Assembly: GCA_027924645.1 (NCBI GenBank)
Contig: BSBN01001484.1
Location: 1,426,001 to 1,490,000 of the forward strand
Length of the DNA: 64,000 nt
Reading direction: 5' to 3'
From: Cunninghamia lanceolata
Taxonomy: Eukaryota; Streptophyta; Pinopsida; Cupressales; Cupressaceae
The notes beneath the pieces were generated by a model that was not told the origin of the DNA, did not search any database, and was given only the letters and a program-made list of their open reading frames with translations. Position numbers and translations under genes: made by a program. Below, one piece after another: positions 36,104 to 47,677 of the stretch. Each line of letters begins with the position of its first letter. Position 1 is the first letter of the stretch.

Positions 36104-36452
36104 TAGCTTTAGGTCTCTTGAAAAGTATTCCCTGCTGCCAGTTTGTACTAATAATGGCACTGAAAAGTCTCTATCAAATTGGAAAGCAGAATTTGGTAGC
36201 ATGGTTCCTATTTCCATCAAATCAATCATCACTAGGAGGAAGATTGATCATGTGCAATGTAATGCTAAAATGGACAGGCTACTAAATTTAGAATCTGGCT
36301 TGAGTAGTTTCATAAAAGAAACTAAAATATCATTAGATGCTAGGCACATGACTTATATATAAAGAGTTGATAAAATTTTGAAGTACAATTGGCCAACAAA
36401 GGAGGAATATAATGCATGGGTGCAGAAGTATCAATGTAATCACCATCCGTAA
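36104..36452 (+). pseudogene. Pseudogene U, C-terminal segment
   Basis: It continues U after the copia element: SFRSLEKYSLLPVC, LSNWKAEFGSMVPISIKS, MDRLLNLESGLSSFIKET, one TAA at a probable Gln (MTYI-stop-RVDK), and VQKYQCNHHP before the TAA at 36450-36452. The antisense frame 36020-36232 is a shadow. Joined with the other two segments this gives about 1120 codons ending in coiled coil. Confidence 0.6.
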
Positions 36453-37098
36453 TTTTATGTATGTAGTCTATGTTTAGGAGCAATAGATTATAGGAGATTT
36501 TGATCTATGAATACTTTTATATGATGTATTCTCACCAATTGAATTAAATGACAGAATGCGAAATATTTGTCCATCTTATCTCCATTTATGTTTTTGCAAG
36601 TGACAATTGAAAATTAATACAATCAAGGATTTATTACTTCTCTCATGATAAATCTTACTACCAGTTTTAATTATTTTTGATCTTATAACTTTTACAATCA
36701 CTTAAATTAGGTTTAGAATAAGGTTTTAATCTAATCAGGGTTATGGTTATGTTTATACTTCATAAATCTCGTTAGCGTTACATTTAATGTTTTATTTATG
36801 TACCAAATTATGGTTAGGGTTACAGTTCCATGTGTGGTTAGGGTTATAGTCACGATTTAAAATTTTAAATTAGTGTTACTTGGTTAGAAAATTTATCTAT
36901 AAATATACTTTTTGCTTATATGCATTTCATTCTAGTGTTGAATCTGTTGATCTAAAACTCAAATATTACGTTGCCAATTATAAATTTCATAATTCATAAG
37001 GTGCTTTTCTTTTAAACAAATATTCATGTTAGGTTTATTCTTTCTTCCAATAAATTAATAATACTATTTGTAACACAACAAGATCTTGATGCATGGCA
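36453..37098. other. Stretch without a supported gene
   Basis: AT-rich. It holds scattered ggttaggg/ggttatgg words (36720-36850) that are not an array. Nothing else is recognised. Confidence 0.4.
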
Positions 37099-37545
37099 TC
37101 ATCAGACGAAACCACCCTTGATGTTGTCATCAGAATATTCACAACAAATGATAAAATGCCACATGTCAGGAGGGTACCTTTGGTAGGGCCATGGAATTCC
37201 TACTATAGCCAAAGGGACACATGGTGCCTTATCACACCATCGTAACTTTAAGTTTTTGGCTTAAAGCAAGGCTACGATGAGGCAAATTATTATTATATAT
37301 AATATAATATAATATAATTATTATTATATATTATATAATATAATATATAATAATTATATTATATATAATAATTATTCAACCATTGATGTCGTCATCAAAA
37401 TATTCACAACAAATGATAAAATGCCACATGTCAAGAAAGTACCTTTGGTGGGACCATGGAATTCCTACTACGGCCAAAGGGATACATGGCGCCTTATTGT
37501 AGCTTTAAGTTTTCAACTTAAAGCAAGGCTATGATGAGGCAAATC
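37099..37545. repeat. Direct repeat with 265-bp period around an AT-rich palindrome
   Basis: The segment with tattcacaacaaatgataaa and gccaaagggacacatgg starts near 37121 and recurs near 37386. Between the copies, 37286-37378 is almost pure A/T and self-complementary. A third, weaker copy of the distal half may lie at 37640-37745. Confidence 0.7.
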
Positions 37546-37745
37546 CTCATGACAAGACAATAGATGACCGCCACATGTCAGGAGTCTCAGAGGAGATACA
37601 CCTAATAAACATATATCAACATAATATTAAAATAGATCAAAGCAACTAAAAACAAGGACCCATAGGGGACATGTGGTGTCTTTGTGCACCGTCGTAGCTT
37701 TAGAAAAATAGGCTTAAATGGAGGCTATGACGCCCATGACAAAAT

Positions 37746-39626
37746 CATAAAATAACATCCATCTAGTGGCTCAGCAAGTGAGCAAATATTTTTATAAATA
37801 TTCAAAAATAAACGTCAATGTATTAGTCGGGTGAATAAAATAAAGGGGCTTGGGGCCGGTAAATTAGAACAAAGGGGAAGATATCTCAATGACCACCAAG
37901 GGGATAAAAGGACAACTTAAGTTGGGGAAACTGGCTACACAGGTCAACGATCAATTAGAAGGATAAACCCTAAACCCCTTATACAACACCAACCGTAGTG
38001 TTTTTACTTGGGGATTTTGCAGAGTGAATCATGATAACATTACAACCCTAAAATATTGAATTGACCTAACACATCCATTTATCTTTGCCCTTTTTATGCA
38101 TCGCTATACATTGCCATTGAACTCATTTATCTTTTCCATGTGATGAATGTTATTTAATATGGAAAATTTGAACCATCTGTATACATTGCCATTGAACTCA
38201 TGTCAAATTGTAATTACTTTTATATTTTTATTAACATCACCGTCAAAAAAATTGAGGAATTGCATCGTACATGAACATCTAACAAAATTCAAAGTTCCAA
38301 ACAACAGTGAACACTGAACACAGAGAAGAGACCAAGAGTCAACACATTCAATTAACATCATACTCTACTATCTAGTTACATATAATACTTTTATCCTTTG
38401 ACCTTGAATCCTTGCTTTGGTCCTCCAAAATATTTTTTGTTCCTCTTTTTGATGATGCTTAATGAATATTTCACTGTAGTCTATAATTATCCTATTAATA
38501 GGCAATGTCTATGTTAGAAATTCAATTATGTAGTCATTCACAATGTCAATAAATGATTTTCTATGGAACCTTGCATTATATGTACAAGAAACCACTAGGT
38601 ATGGGTAACAATAAGGCCATTAAAGGAGAACTAAATTGATTTTCGCCATGTCACTATCAATTGAGTTGTAATACCAATTCCATGTGTCCATTTGAATTTC
38701 TAGTTTCTCACACATGCATGCATGTGTGGGAGATTCAATCCACCACCCATAATAGAATGCATCATTTACAAATGTTAAAAGTGTCGATTCTTGACACGAT
38801 TTGTTCCACTTGAAAAAGGCTTCTATTTCTTCATTTTGAGAACTGTAAAGCAATAAAATTCTACATAGCCACACACAAATAAAATTTTCTATCATTCTTA
38901 TTACTATTCTACATATCTGTGAACTCTATCACATAGTTAAATTCAAAATTATGAATGAACACAAAAACTACTTGATAACTTACTTTCTTCGCATAGCTGC
39001 TATAATGAAAGCCATTACTTTTAACTTTTACAATTTATTGATTCTTCTACTATCTGATACTTAGTAATGCAATATAAGGTTGAAACAATAAACACTAATG
39101 AAGATATATACATGACACATGTTTTTCCATGAAAAATGGCTAATAACAAGCAACTCCATTTAATTGACTATGTCGTACCCTGGAATGTAATCATCAATAA
39201 AATGAATCTGCATTGCCTAATGTAGGTGGTTTGTCACTTGCCATTAATGAACTCAATTGGCATTGGCTAATCTAGTCGGATTGTCGCTTGTCCTTCAAAA
39301 TAAAACTTAAGTGCATTTAGTCCTATCAATTGTATGAATCTAATTAATGATAAAGGTACTACAAGTGCAGTCAGTCATATCAATCGTGTGACACTATTTC
39401 CAATCAATCCCAATTGAGATCATAATTAACCCATCGTATGATGGAAATAAATGCTAGTTCAAGGTGTGATTGTTAGGTGGCATACTGTGTGGTTAATGTA
39501 CATTTTGACATGCAACATAATAAATATAGCCCTAAGCCTCTTCTATAAGTTTATTAGGCATCTTCCTTCTTTTTTGGTTGTTTCTATTTTCATAATTTCC
39601 TAGAAAATTGCTATCATTGAGATTCA
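37746..39626. other. Stretch without a confirmed gene
   Basis: A 91-codon minus-strand frame (38620-38895; FFKWNKSCQESTLL, WIESPTHACMCEKL) may be a fragment of something real, since coding-like text seems to continue below it. I recognise no family. The rest has no signal. Confidence 0.3.
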
Positions 39627-40150
39627 AGATGAGTCATTTGATCTCTCATCGTGTTTCTCTCTTACCTTGCAAATGGGAAATAACTTATTTGGATATATTT
39701 GATGAGCAAAAACTGTGGAAGGTGTTTCTAATTGACTCCCCCCTGGTTGACAATGTTGTCTGAGACATTATTGGCCTTGGTATTCTTTCAAAATATCCTA
39801 AAAAATCTATTTAGTGACATTGGTTGTGCATTTTTATTGAATTTAATGGACTTGCTCAATGACCCATGTCTAGTGAAGATGATGGGGAAGGCAATGATTC
39901 AAGAATTGTTTATCCCTGGGGATAAGCTTATATTTAGTTTTAAATGATTACGATTATGATGCCAAACCATGGGATAAGGCTAGAATTTTCCCTTTACATT
40001 TGTTAGAGCACTCGGATGTAGCTAAACACATTCTTAAGGAGGCAAGGAGGACAACTGTTAGAGGCTTGTTGGAACATTTAAACATTATCTATGCTACATA
40101 CTTTCTTCTTCACGTGGTGGTTGTTAGAAGACAAATCAACGATGGACACT
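39627..40150 (+). pseudogene. Decayed ORF fragment of unknown family
   Basis: From ATGAGTCATTTG (39627) the frame reads SHRVSLLPCKWEITYLDIFD, then QKLWKVFLIDSPLVDNVV, with later stops at several positions. A second frame from about 39943 reads YDAKPWDKARIFPLHLLEHS and ILKEARRTTVRGLLEHLN. The composition is protein-like, but there are at least six stops and a frameshift. Family and function unknown. Confidence 0.35.
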
Positions 40151-42207
40151 AACAACTTTATTTTTAGTTTTTGAAAATTTAAACTATTTTGAATTTTTCA
40201 TTTTTTGTGTACACCTTTATCCAAGGTTCATGTTACGGCACCTTGGATTAGGTCTATGTAAAAAATCCTCTGTAGACTATAAACTCTTATTTAATATAAT
40301 AATACAATATGGGTTATCAATGTAGATTACAATTGTTGTCAACATTTTAATTTTTTGCTTATTATCTATTATTTTTAATTAATAACATAATTCTAGAACT
40401 TTTATTAATATTAAGAACTTATTTTCAATAACAAATGTATATTAATATTGGACCAATAGGCTGTAGTAACCCTCATATTAAGTTATTAAGTTGTAACCCT
40501 TATTCACTTAATCATTTGGAAAAGAGATTATCAATGTGTGTAATTAATGAAATTAACAAATTAGAATTAGAATCATCTCTCATTTTATTCAGTCAAAAAA
40601 CAATTGTTATAGAAAATTGCTAGTTGACAAAGAACATTTCCACAAAAGCCACCAAAAACAATAGAGTTCTGAGTTCTACCTTGTATTTTCCTCACTCACA
40701 ACACAAAGATGACATCCCTTTATAATAAAGGTTACAAAGCAAAAGAAGAAGCCCTCGCTAGATGAATATTTCTAGTTGATAGAGAACTAAATACTGTGTA
40801 TTTCCCCTATATTTTTCTTACAACACAATGAAGAAGAAGCCTTCTCTTGAGCCCTAGCTAATGTTGTGGCTTTCATCCAAATTTAAGAAGAAAGACTAAC
40901 ATGGTGAAAGAAGAAGCCTTCTAGAGTCTGAATTGTCTGAAAGGAAGCTAGAACAATCATCATACTAAGCTAGATGTTAGACACATGAACCAATGGTTTG
41001 GGAGAGACCACTATCCACAATCCATCACTAGGCTGCCAGACACATGCACGAATGGATTGGGAGAGAACACTAACCACAACCCATCAAATAGATGCAAGAC
41101 CATCTATCATACAATGCTACCAAACACATTTGTCTGTGGAGCCAAGGCACTTTCCAACCATACTAAAAGAGGAATGTTGCCAAAAGGCACCATTCTAGAC
41201 TTCCACTTTATTGTCAAAATAGCTAGTTGTTATCTTACCAGATCCTCCCATTTTATACATGGAGTTCCCATGACACATATTTTTTCATCATACAAGGACT
41301 AGATCCTTCAAGTTAAGGATAACAACCCAACTGGGTAACCATTCTAACCGCTTCATCTGGGAAAAAAGACTACATTCTAACTGAATAATTCCCAAAATTA
41401 GCTAACAAGGAACAACCAAAAGTTGAAATTGATTGTCAAAAGCAACTTTCTCCATCCCTTTATAGCCATGACTATTGAGAATTTAGAAAAAACAATACCT
41501 ATCTGTTAGTCTATCTTACTAACACTGCAAAAGATTCTCCACATGCCAAAATGTCACTTCATATCATGCTCTAAGAGCGTTTGGGCATCCAATTCAAAAA
41601 AACCTCATATGGACTTGACATCATAGATTGAACAATACCTTGGCTCCCTTTACAAAGATTGAATTTTGCATCCACTTGATTGCCTTGGGTGACTGATGTG
41701 ACCACCAAAACGTCAGCCATCAAGTCATCTCACTTTTCAATGATTAAAAAACTTAAAATATATAAATTGTCCACTTGTAAATTGTTCCACTGTTTGATGA
41801 ACAAATGATGAACGGTTGTAGTTCAATTCCGGAAGGTAGAACTCCAGCACTACACATTGCCAACAAAGCCTCCAGAACCAACCAGGAGCCTTAGATATTA
41901 TTAGATCAACGGTTGAGATATATATAAAATATGTAATATATTTATATTGATTATTGTATACTATATTATATATAATATGAATTATTTAATATAAAATAAA
42001 GGTGGCAGCAAAGTGCAAGTCCTCAACTATGAAGATGGGCCCACCTATTAATTTTGTGATGTACATGAAACATTGCAATGCAATCATGATGAACCACATG
42101 GCATACAATGAGACAAATTTTTCAGCAATGCTTCTAAAATAGTCCACTTGTCTCTATTCCAGAGACTTTATGTAGAGTTTTGGGTGTGTCAGTACTTTGG
42201 CCTAAAA
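40151..42207. other. Intergenic stretch with a 59-bp tandem duplication
   Basis: No gene is supported. acacatgaaccaatggtttg...(40981-41038) is followed by a diverged copy (41039-41098), which explains the overlapping frames at 40985-41302. A/T runs at 41920-42000 are palindrome-rich. Confidence 0.4.
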
Positions 42208-43068
42208 TGTTAGAAGTGAAGGTGCAAACCACACAACGAAAATCTAATTCAAACCTTATTAATATCCTCTAAATAATGTAGAATCAATGGAGATTGCAAT
42301 AGAAACAAAACCCACTAGACAAAGATAACATACATTAAGAACTAAACACATAACACAATATGTAACGTGGAGAAAACCCTTTCGGGTAAAAAACTCCACC
42401 AAGAAAAGAGGCTCCAAGTTGTATTATCTTCAAATATGAGATTACAATACATGCACTTCCTCTTCTTCTCTAGTTCTCAATCCAGCGCCGCCTATTACTC
42501 TCAACTCTGCTAGAAAAAAAAAGTAGTACAAATATCCTTATAAAAGGGGATTCCCTTCTAGGGCAAGAAAACTGACATAATATTGACTGAAGACATGATA
42601 TTTCCATAGTCCATGATATGAATTTAAAAACTTTTGGTTTAAATTGTGTGTAGCTTTTTTTAGCATCAATGTTTCGGGTCATTCTCTCTTTCTCATCCTA
42701 ATGATGGATCACGGAGTGTGATCCGAAACGTCGATGCTAAAAAAAGCTACACACAGTTTAAACTAGAAGTTTTTAAATTCATAATATTGACTATCAGATT
42801 TGTGACCTAATGATGAACAATCTAGATTTATAATGATAAAATATAAATAAAATGTGGTTTCGAGGGTGCTACCCCCAAACCCCTGTCGAGGTGCATGGTC
42901 CCTAGATCCCCCGTAGATGAATTATTGTTGAGGATCAGATATAAACATGCAGCTGAAACAAGATCGCTGCTGGTGAAACCTTTCATCCCTTATGGGTGAT
43001 TTACAAACAATATTAGGAGTAATTAATTACATAGGATTTACAAGGTTGATGGCACCTTAATCCTAACA
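42208..43068 (+). repeat. Solo LTR W, copy 2
   Basis: The 861-bp TGTTAGAAGTG...TCCTAACA copy is homologous to 5554-6052 plus 13652-13676. It has TATAAAAG at 42539-42546. The flanks TAAAA (42203-42207) and TGAAA (43069-43073) could be a duplication with one transition. It is longer than copy 1 because of roughly 340 bp of extra sequence (about 42560-42900) including a foldback. It preserves the uninterrupted E1 target (ggatttacaaggttgatggc). Confidence 0.8.
42591..42780. repeat. Foldback hairpin inside solo LTR W
   Basis: Arms of about 60 bp (42620-42679 and 42721-42780, over 90 percent complementary by eye) share tgtgtagctttttttagcat and its complement. The centre contains a perfect small palindrome ggatcac-ggagt-gtgatcc (42706-42724). 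The direct repeat cataatattgact flanks the unit (about 42576-42588 and 42780-42792) and may be a target duplication. Confidence 0.75.
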
Positions 43069-45715
43069 TGAAATAGAACTTATGCCACTGATTTGCGATC
43101 ATTTGGCAATCAAATATTATTAGAATATTATAACTTTATAAGTACACCGATGCTGTTGATCTGTGATACTGATTATCAATATCTATTGATCTAAATGTAA
43201 ATATTTTTTAAGCTATAAATTCGCCAAGTAAATTAATCATTATAATTTAGCATTTGATATTTTCACCAACCACATTATGATTTTTCAAAACCTTACAACA
43301 CATTTGCCAAAAAATCTATTTTATATTTTTTGAATATTTATATAATATGCCAATGAAATTATTTTATTTTTTTGAATACAAGTATAATTTGCCAATGAAA
43401 TTATTATTTTTACCAATTATTCATTAGGATTCATCACGATTTTATAAAAAAATTCTAATAACAGATATAAATTCACTAGGAAAATAAATATTTTTTTAAA
43501 ATGAAAGATTCACAAGGAAAATTATAGCACTTAGCCAAGATTTACTAGGATTTTATAGTTTTTTTATGGGAAGTCCCTTAAAGTTATCCCTAGACACCAC
43601 CTATGGAAGTAAAGACTCGTGATCAAAAAAGAAGATAACTCACTAGACAATGAATCAACAAATGTTCCATAGAGTTTGTCAAAATCCTTCCTAGCTCCTC
43701 AACCCCATGAGCAACCTTTTTCTATAATGGACTCACATCCATTTCCAATTGTAGGCTTCTTGGTCGTTTTGTTGACATCTCATAATGAGAAATATTTTCA
43801 ACACATATCTCTAAGTTCAAGAGATATCAAGCCTCACCCAAGTCTCTCTAGTATCCATGAGTTTTCAACAATCAATCCATGCCAACTTCAAATGCAATCT
43901 GCACAATCATGAAGCTCCAAGAAAATGATTAATACTTCAAAACCAAAGAGAACTAACCAAACCATTGGCAAAATTCCAACTCTAGAATCAGGAATATATC
44001 ATGACATCATGATCTAACATCTTCTCAAATGAAGATCATATGCTCCAATGAACATATTCTACTCCCAAAAGCACCTATATCATGCCAAAAACTCTAGCTC
44101 ATGATCAAGAGTGCATCATGACATAATACTATACATCCTCTAAACCAAGGATCGTATATCAAAAACTGATAAGTTATAAACTCAACACCTCACCGAAAAC
44201 TCCAAGAGTCCTCCATGGAAAACCAAGATGTCAACACCTCTTCAAAAAACATGAAGATCTAGCATCCTCTGTCAATAGAACAAAAAATGTCAATGAACCC
44301 TTACTACAAAATAAAGGCATGATCCAAGATCTTCTTATGACACCAACAACCATTGCAAAAGATCATCCATCTTCAAATCAAAAGATTATGCATGGCTCAC
44401 AACACTGCAACAATAACAGTTTAGAACCAATATCTTGAAACAAAGAAGATAGGATACATTATGAAACTGCAAAAAACTCCCACTAAAAGTGATACCAAGT
44501 TATGCATGGTATCATGATCAATATCATTACCAAAACTCCACTAAAAGTGAAAAAAGCTTCTCATGCAACATAATTTTACTATTATAAATTCCAATGAATA
44601 ATTAAATCAAGTACCAAACTAGGTCCTTTTGTCTCAATACAAAAATACCAATGTAATTAAGGTGACCAAGAAGAGGCCTACCAAATAGAACCCACATCAG
44701 CTTATTCACAAGATTTGCACACATGCAACATCTCATAGGAAAAAAAAACATGATCAGTGCTTCAACCTTTAATAACTGAAAAGATAGATTCAACCCCACA
44801 TCAGTAACATGTAGAACAAATGTAACCAAGTATAACATGTAGATTTCTAAGACTTAAACACCAAAATCAACTCTAGATCTGATTTGCCAAATAAATCCAC
44901 ATAGGAGAAACCATAGATCATAAGAACCCAACAAGTAGCCTTGCAAATCTGAAATTATTTCCATCAAGAAAGTGTCTGAACACGATTTTTCATAGATCTA
45001 CAAACCACATATTTTGGTTAACATGTAAAACCTACAAAACCATATCTCTGTAAATATTGAAACCAATTAACCATCCAAACATCCACACCAATGAACACCT
45101 TCAAATATGTCATCTTAAAATAATGGAATACCACAGATCTACAAACCCACAATCTTTTGAAATAGGAAAACTATGAAAACCTACATATTCAAAATAACAT
45201 GAATATGAGAAAGGAGAAACTAGGTTGTTCAAGAGTGTCCATATCATAAAAAATACCAACTCCACAACATCCATACAACCAGTGATAAATTATCCAGTGC
45301 TTTCATGTAACCATGGACTGAAACCATGAACCCAACATAAGCACTCCAAATTGTAGTCCAAGAAATGAGTGTTTTTTCATGTGATTAAGGAACCAGAAGT
45401 AATCATCCAACATAAACACCCTTTCACTATACATGACCACAAGGTAAAGGAATAAAACCACCAAACAAGAGAATATAAACATATTGTCAAAATGAAGCTC
45501 CAAATCACTACCACAAGATCAACTCCATAAAAATCCATAACCTTGAGCCTCAAGTGCCCATCAAAGATTTTTTTAACAATATCCATCTGAGAGTTAAATA
45601 CCATGGCTTCCAATCTCACATATCTACAAAATAATGTTAACACATAGAACTTCCCCTGCAACCAAAATACCTTCAATACTTCAGAAAAAAGCATCCCTCT
45701 CTCACTGCAACTAAT
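43069..45715 (-). other. Mostly non-coding stretch, at least partly the internal region of LTR element S
   Basis: It lies inside the primer site of S (45716-45728), read leftwards. Open frames at 44602-44838 and 45303-45694 have no domain and unusual composition. The part near 43069-43570 is AT-rich with recurring gccaatgaaattatt. The left border of S and its other LTR were not found. Confidence 0.35.
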
Positions 45716-45728
45716 GGCTCTAATACCA
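45716..45728 (-). other. Primer-binding site of element S (initiator tRNA-Met type)
   Basis: The minus strand reads TGGTATTAGAGCC, two bases from the LTR end, the same variant as in E1. Confidence 0.75.
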
Positions 45729-45730
45729 CA

Positions 45731-47677
45731 TGTTGGAAAAAGGGAGAGAGAACAAGGTAAAGTTGCAGCTATGTAGCTTTAAAGTGTTTTCAAATTTGAA
45801 ATTAATAGCATGCGTAAATCTGAAATCAATAGCATGTGTAAATCTGAAAATTACTTTCAATTTAGATGTTGGAGTATTTCTCCAATTTAATCAATGTAGT
45901 AGAAGAAAATAACTTATAAGAAGAAGACAAGTATTTATGTGGAGAAACCCCTAGGCGAAAAACTCCACACCAAAGGTGTTTATGCTTGTATTAAATCTCT
46001 TGTGAAAGATTAGATTCAATTACTGAAATCCTTTGATTCCTTGATGCACTTCAAAATCTTCTTCAATCTTCAAACCTGTAAAAACTTCAAAAAAGAAACT
46101 TCTTGCTTTTGTCTTCTAATTCAAAAAAGCTTCTTGCTTTTTTTTTCTAAGTCTTTTACAAAAAACTTCTTGCTTTTTTCTTCTAACTCTCTAGAAAATG
46201 TATGGGGATTTTTAATTAATACAAAAGCTTCTTAATTGGCAAGCTTGAAACTCAAATTACAACCAATTGTAATTGGTAACATAAGAACAAATCCTCATGC
46301 AAAAACCAAGCACTCCAAATAGAGAAGGCTAAAGTCAAACAAATTCAAGCCTTCTGTTAACTATCTGTCCTAGATGTGGGTGCCCAAGTTTGCTCAAGTA
46401 AACTTAGCCAACATCAAATACATTTCCAAATAAAGGGAACAACATAAAGTCCTCAAATTGGGCATCCAATTTTGCCCAATCCCTTGTTAATTGAAGTGAT
46501 CAATACACACCAATCTCATGCAAACAACATGCAAGATTGATGTACCCAAAGTTATTCTAAATTACCTTGTTTTGTACATGCAAGTGACATGCAAACCCCT
46601 GATTCAACATGCAACTAATACTTATTATCTGAAATACTAAGATGTACTATCTTGCAATTTTCTAGAGCTAGAGTGTTCTGTAAGCAACCTCTCAAAACTA
46701 ACGTGCAACAACATACAAAATCATATAACTGGCATGCGACAACATGCAAGCACATGAAAATTCATAGCAGCAACATGCAAGTGACATGCAACAACATGTA
46801 GGTACATGCAAGTCCATAGAAGTATCATGCAACAACATGCAAGTCCATGCAAGTTTATATAAGTGACATGCAACAACATGCAAGCACATGCAAGTTTATA
46901 TAAGTGACATGCAACAACATGCATGTCCATATAAGCAACATAAAAGTACATGCAAGTCCATGCAAGTAACATGCAACAACATGAAAGCACATGCAAGTTT
47001 ATATAAGTGACATGCAACAACATGCATGTCCATATAAGCAACATGCAAGCACATGCAAGTCCATGTAAGTAATATGCAACAACATGCAAGCACATGCAAG
47101 TTCATATAAGCAACATGCAACAACATGCAAGTCCATATAAGCAACATGCAACAACATGCAAGTCCATGCAAGTAGTTCATGCAACTCTAACTTCACTGTT
47201 AACTGCCACATCATATTCATGCAAATATCATGCATCTCTAAAACCACTGTTAACTGCTATATCATGTTTGTTCATGTAAATATCATGCATCTCTAACTCC
47301 TCTATTAACTCCAACATTATATCCATGCAAGGTGTCTCAACATTATCCACTCATGTACATAAAAAAGCACAACTCCAAGTCTAAATATAAGTCCCCATCA
47401 AAAGAGGATGCCCAAGTTTAACTCCCACTTACTAGGAGTTATCAAACTCTCAAAATAGACTTAGGAGAAGTCAACAAAGTCTTCATGGCCCCCACTCCAA
47501 AAGTGGATGCCTAAGTTTGACCCTATCAATTATGAATTAATTGCAATAAGTCAAAGTGATATAACTAATAAATAATTAATCTCTCAAAGTCCTTATGTGT
47601 TTGGGGAACGCATTCCAAGAACTTTGGAGACAAATGAATTGGTTAGGATTGCAAGTTAATGGCAATTTATCCCAACA
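45731..47677 (-). repeat. LTR of element S
   Basis: On the plus strand it starts TGTTGGAAAAAGG and ends TTTATCCCAACA, with TGTTGG/CCAACA termini next to the primer site. It has 1947 bp if the right border is correct. It is inserted into or fused with element X, whose homology to Y starts right after it. It holds a minisatellite (46690-47175). Confidence 0.6.
46690..47175. repeat. Minisatellite of acatgcaacaacatgcaag units
   Basis: Variable units combine acatgcaacaacatgcaag with tccatgcaag, cacatgcaag or tttatataagtg, with a higher-order period near 110-125 bp. Long frames on both strands translate it as repeated HVACCCM-like text and are artefacts. Confidence 0.85.

Noticed and set aside
9051..36452. 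A variant genetic code with TAA/TAG as glutamine
   Set aside because: TGA also interrupts frames, frameshifts and dead catalytic residues are present, and all cases lie in old plant-type retroelements, so decay explains them.
36700..36860. ggttaggg-like words suggesting an interstitial telomere array
   Set aside because: The words are scattered and diverged, with no regular 7-bp period.
38620..38895. 91-codon minus frame as a host gene exon
   Set aside because: No recognisable motif, no splice context I trust and no neighbouring exons. Left as unassigned.
46698..47279. Overlapping long frames on both strands rich in Cys, His and Met
   Set aside because: They translate a minisatellite in several frames; the length comes from the repeat lacking stops.
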